From Marinobacter alexandrii (GTDB lineage Bacteria > Bacteroidota > Bacteroidia > Cytophagales > Cyclobacteriaceae), in assembly GCA_039984955.1 (NCBI GenBank), contig JBDWTN010000007.1, positions 806,001 through 870,000 on the forward strand: DNA of 64,000 nt, read 5' to 3'. The position numbers and the translations under genes were made by a program. Of this stretch, positions 63,610 through 64,000 are shown in pieces. The notes beneath the pieces are model-generated. The model worked only from the letters and a program-made list of their open reading frames with translations. It did no database searches and was not told the origin of the DNA. The stretch's first letter is position 1, and every line of letters starts with the position of its first letter.

Positions 63610-63641
63610 CAAATCCGACATAGAGTAGTGCAAATCCGACA
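63610..63641 (-). promoter_or_regulatory. Paired TGTCGGATTTG direct repeats upstream of the 1602-aa gene
   Basis: TGTCGGATTTG occurs at 63641-63631 and 63620-63610 on the minus strand, a 21-bp period, 57 bp before the ATG. Two-turn direct repeats are the usual layout of LytTR or AraC sites. The same 11-mer lies upstream of 56776. Confidence 0.55.
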
Positions 63642-63680
63642 ATCGATGAGAGGGCAATAAATGGCGATTAATGAATATAG

Positions 63681-63749
63681 AAAAAGAAAAGGGGACTCAT
63701 AGAGCCCCCTTCATTGCATTCTCTACCTTAGAAAATGCCACCTTAGTTG
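63681..63749 (-). terminator. Two-hairpin 3' module of the partial T9SS gene
   Basis: On the minus strand AACTAAGGTGGCATTTTC, GCATTTTC/GAGAATGC as hairpin 1, then AGGGGGCTCTATGAGTCCCCT as hairpin 2, and TTTTCTTTTT. Confidence 0.78.
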
Positions 63750-63765
63750 TTTTTAGCTGTTGGCT

Positions 63766-64000
63766 TTAGTTTGATTTGATAATTCTGCGTGAAGTGATTT
63801 GACTGCCCGATTGTATCATCAGGAGATAAGTACCATTCTTCAGTTGGCTCAAATCCATCTCGAACAAGCTTCCTTGTTTCTCAGTCATGATCACACGTCC
63901 ATTCAGATCAGTTAGGCTGATATGGACTTCCTTTTCTGTCTTTACATGAAGAATATCACTCACTGGATTTGGATACGTACTTATTTCTACCTTCCCATCT
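63766..64000 (-). CDS. C-terminus of another T9SS-exported protein (runs off window end)
   Basis: 77 codons to the edge: DGKVEISTYPNPVSDILHVK and so on to SRRIIKSN, a complete type-A sorting domain. It is nearly the same as the one ending at 49470 (ISLTDLNGRVI, GSLFEMDLSQL and YLLMI are shared), so the two genes are recent relatives. The body lies outside the window. Confidence 0.9.
   Translation of the reverse strand, partial: DGKVEISTYPNPVSDILHVKTEKEVHISLTDLNGRVIMTEKQGSLFEMDLSQLKNGTYLLMIQSGSQITSRRIIKSN

Noticed and set aside
1-64000. tRNA, rRNA, prophage or integrative-element boundaries
   Set aside because: No cloverleaf-like sequence, integrase, phage structural gene or att-like duplication was found by reading; the accessory region is bounded by repeats only.

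Overview
The window reads as chromosome of a free-living, probably marine member of the Bacteroidota, most likely order Cytophagales. The evidence is SusC/SusD with an STN domain, a FecI-type sigma/FecR pair, a two-gene MetH, LytTR/LytS signalling, ABC-M1 peptidase fusions, and many large secreted proteins that end in the YPNP...K-(I/L)-(I/L)-K type IX secretion (T9SS) sorting domain. I cannot name the genus. No tRNA, rRNA or CRISPR array was seen.

Layout. 1-4.4 kb: a methionine operon on the minus strand, led by a SAM-I riboswitch and encoding MetH N-half, MetH C-half and MetF (cut by the window edge). 4.45-6.3 kb: a Ppx/GppA phosphatase, then a decayed IS1595-type transposase. 6.3-13.9 kb: a cholesterol-dependent-cytolysin-like lipoprotein, a 7TM LuxR-type regulator and an FG-GAP T9SS protein; the two effector genes carry the same tandem 11-bp-period direct repeat upstream. 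13.9-14.5 kb: vapBC with a palindromic operator. 14.6-20.9 kb: a LytTR/LytS two-component system divergent from an ABC ATPase and an ABC permease-M1 peptidase fusion. 21.1-30.9 kb: ECF sigma, FecR, SusC, SusD and an M16 protease, a likely peptide-uptake locus. 31-38.4 kb: a TfoX-like protein, a TPR-LytS kinase, a membrane-anchored AraC regulator divergent from an ankyrin lipoprotein-acyltransferase-GNAT operon, and a small unknown. 38.6-40.2 kb: hipBA.

40.2-64 kb is an accessory, repeat-rich region dominated by giant minus-strand T9SS surface proteins: 2019 aa FG-GAP/Ig, 1245 aa BspA-like, 1602 aa with a gluzincin motif, and the tail of another. It also holds a TIGR03032 protein, a second TPR-LytS kinase and a lipoprotein. 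Between them lie recurrent elements: a two-hairpin 3' module after nearly every T9SS gene, at least two gutted 'ghost' cassettes that keep flanks but not gene bodies, three copies of a ~90-bp foldback element, REP-like palindromes, a hipA 3' fragment, and two genes for tiny (35-37 aa) related membrane proteins.

The best candidates for something undescribed are the T9SS cassette system (shared 5' and 3' flanks, ghosts), the cytolysin-7TM/LuxR-FG-GAP island with its shared repeat operator, and the two tiny membrane proteins. All function calls rest on motif recognition by eye; no database search was run.
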